From positions 1-40,078 of the IMG/VR virus record IMGVR_UViG_3300037808_000234: a DNA stretch of 40,078 bases, one strand, 5' to 3'. Below are positions 39,936-40,078 of this stretch, piece after piece. The stretch is from a virus. The notes beneath the pieces are model-generated. The model searched no databases. It had not been told where the DNA came from and worked only from the letters and a program-made list of their open reading frames with translations. The position numbers and the translations under genes are program-made. The number at the start of each line of letters is the position of its first letter. Within the stretch, counting starts at the first letter, position 1.

Positions 39936-40078
39936 CTTGGTTTAAAGTTGATTGGGTGCAAAAGGATCGTCTAACTACCATCGTGTATGCCGAAGACGAG
40001 AAAGCTGCTGAGGATGCAGCAAGGATGCAACAGCCTGACCTCATTACAACGGTTGGTAGTCATGCGTATGACTTCGCC
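39930..40078. repeat. Right copy of terminal overlap (genome closure)
   Basis: This repeats window bases 1-149 with two substitutions (39931 and 39952). It shows the real upstream context of the gene at window position 3. Confidence 0.9.
39932..40078 (+). CDS. Partial second copy of the 136-aa hypothetical gene
   Basis: The first 49 codons of the gene at 3-413 are cut by the window end. This is the same gene seen through genome closure, not a paralogue. The coupling to the upstream zinc-ribbon gene (ATGA overlap) is visible only here. Confidence 0.9.
   Translation, partial: MTWFKVDWVQKDRLTTIVYAEDEKAAEDAARMQQPDLITTVGSHAYDFA

Overview
The window is one complete tailed-phage genome, opened at an arbitrary point of a circular or circularly permuted map. 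Bases 24-149 recur exactly at 39953-40078, so the unit genome is about 39.93 kb. Gene content points to a podovirus with a T7-like virion: portal, scaffold, capsid, tail-tube adaptor and nozzle-like proteins, and three proteins in the positions of T7 gp14-gp15-gp16. No phage RNA polymerase was recognised, so transcription probably uses the host enzyme. The host cannot be named from sequence. GC is moderate, about 55 % by eye, and higher in the terminase-portal block.

There are two long, convergent transcription units. The rightward unit starts near 39.3 kb, crosses the window ends and runs to about 13.0 kb. It opens with a PC4-like ssDNA-binding protein ending in a strong intrinsic terminator. 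Then come a 23-residue membrane peptide, a cluster of small, often zinc-ribbon proteins, a SprT-like metalloprotease, and more small proteins. A ribbon-helix-helix regulator, a second SprT-like protein and the replication block follow: prim-pol primase, SF1 helicase, family A DNA polymerase and Cas4/RecB-type nuclease. A DUF3310 protein, a small lipoprotein and a coiled-coil protein end the unit. The leftward unit begins with a possible sigma-like regulator (38.5-39.06 kb). It continues through terminase, portal, zinc ribbon, scaffold, capsid and tail proteins, a cupin, three internal virion proteins, membrane/lysis-type genes, a LAGLIDADG endonuclease, a RuvC-like resolvase and a ParB-like protein, and ends at 12983. 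The two units overlap tail to tail by 49 bp.

The most unusual features are non-coding. (1) The 546-nt gap at 1124-1669 inside the early cluster folds, by eye, into a series of long helices, a three-way junction and an H-type pseudoknot; it looks like a large structured RNA. (2) The gap at 4961-5346 holds two tandem structured units whose second helices differ by two compensatory base-pair changes. (3) Between the divergent operons lies a 149-bp element bounded by perfect 19-bp inverted repeats, with an adjacent 14-bp palindrome, flanked by the PC4-like and sigma-like genes. (4) A G-run-rich 160-bp gap sits upstream of terminase. No tRNA, CRISPR array, insertion sequence, integrase, endolysin or small terminase could be recognised.
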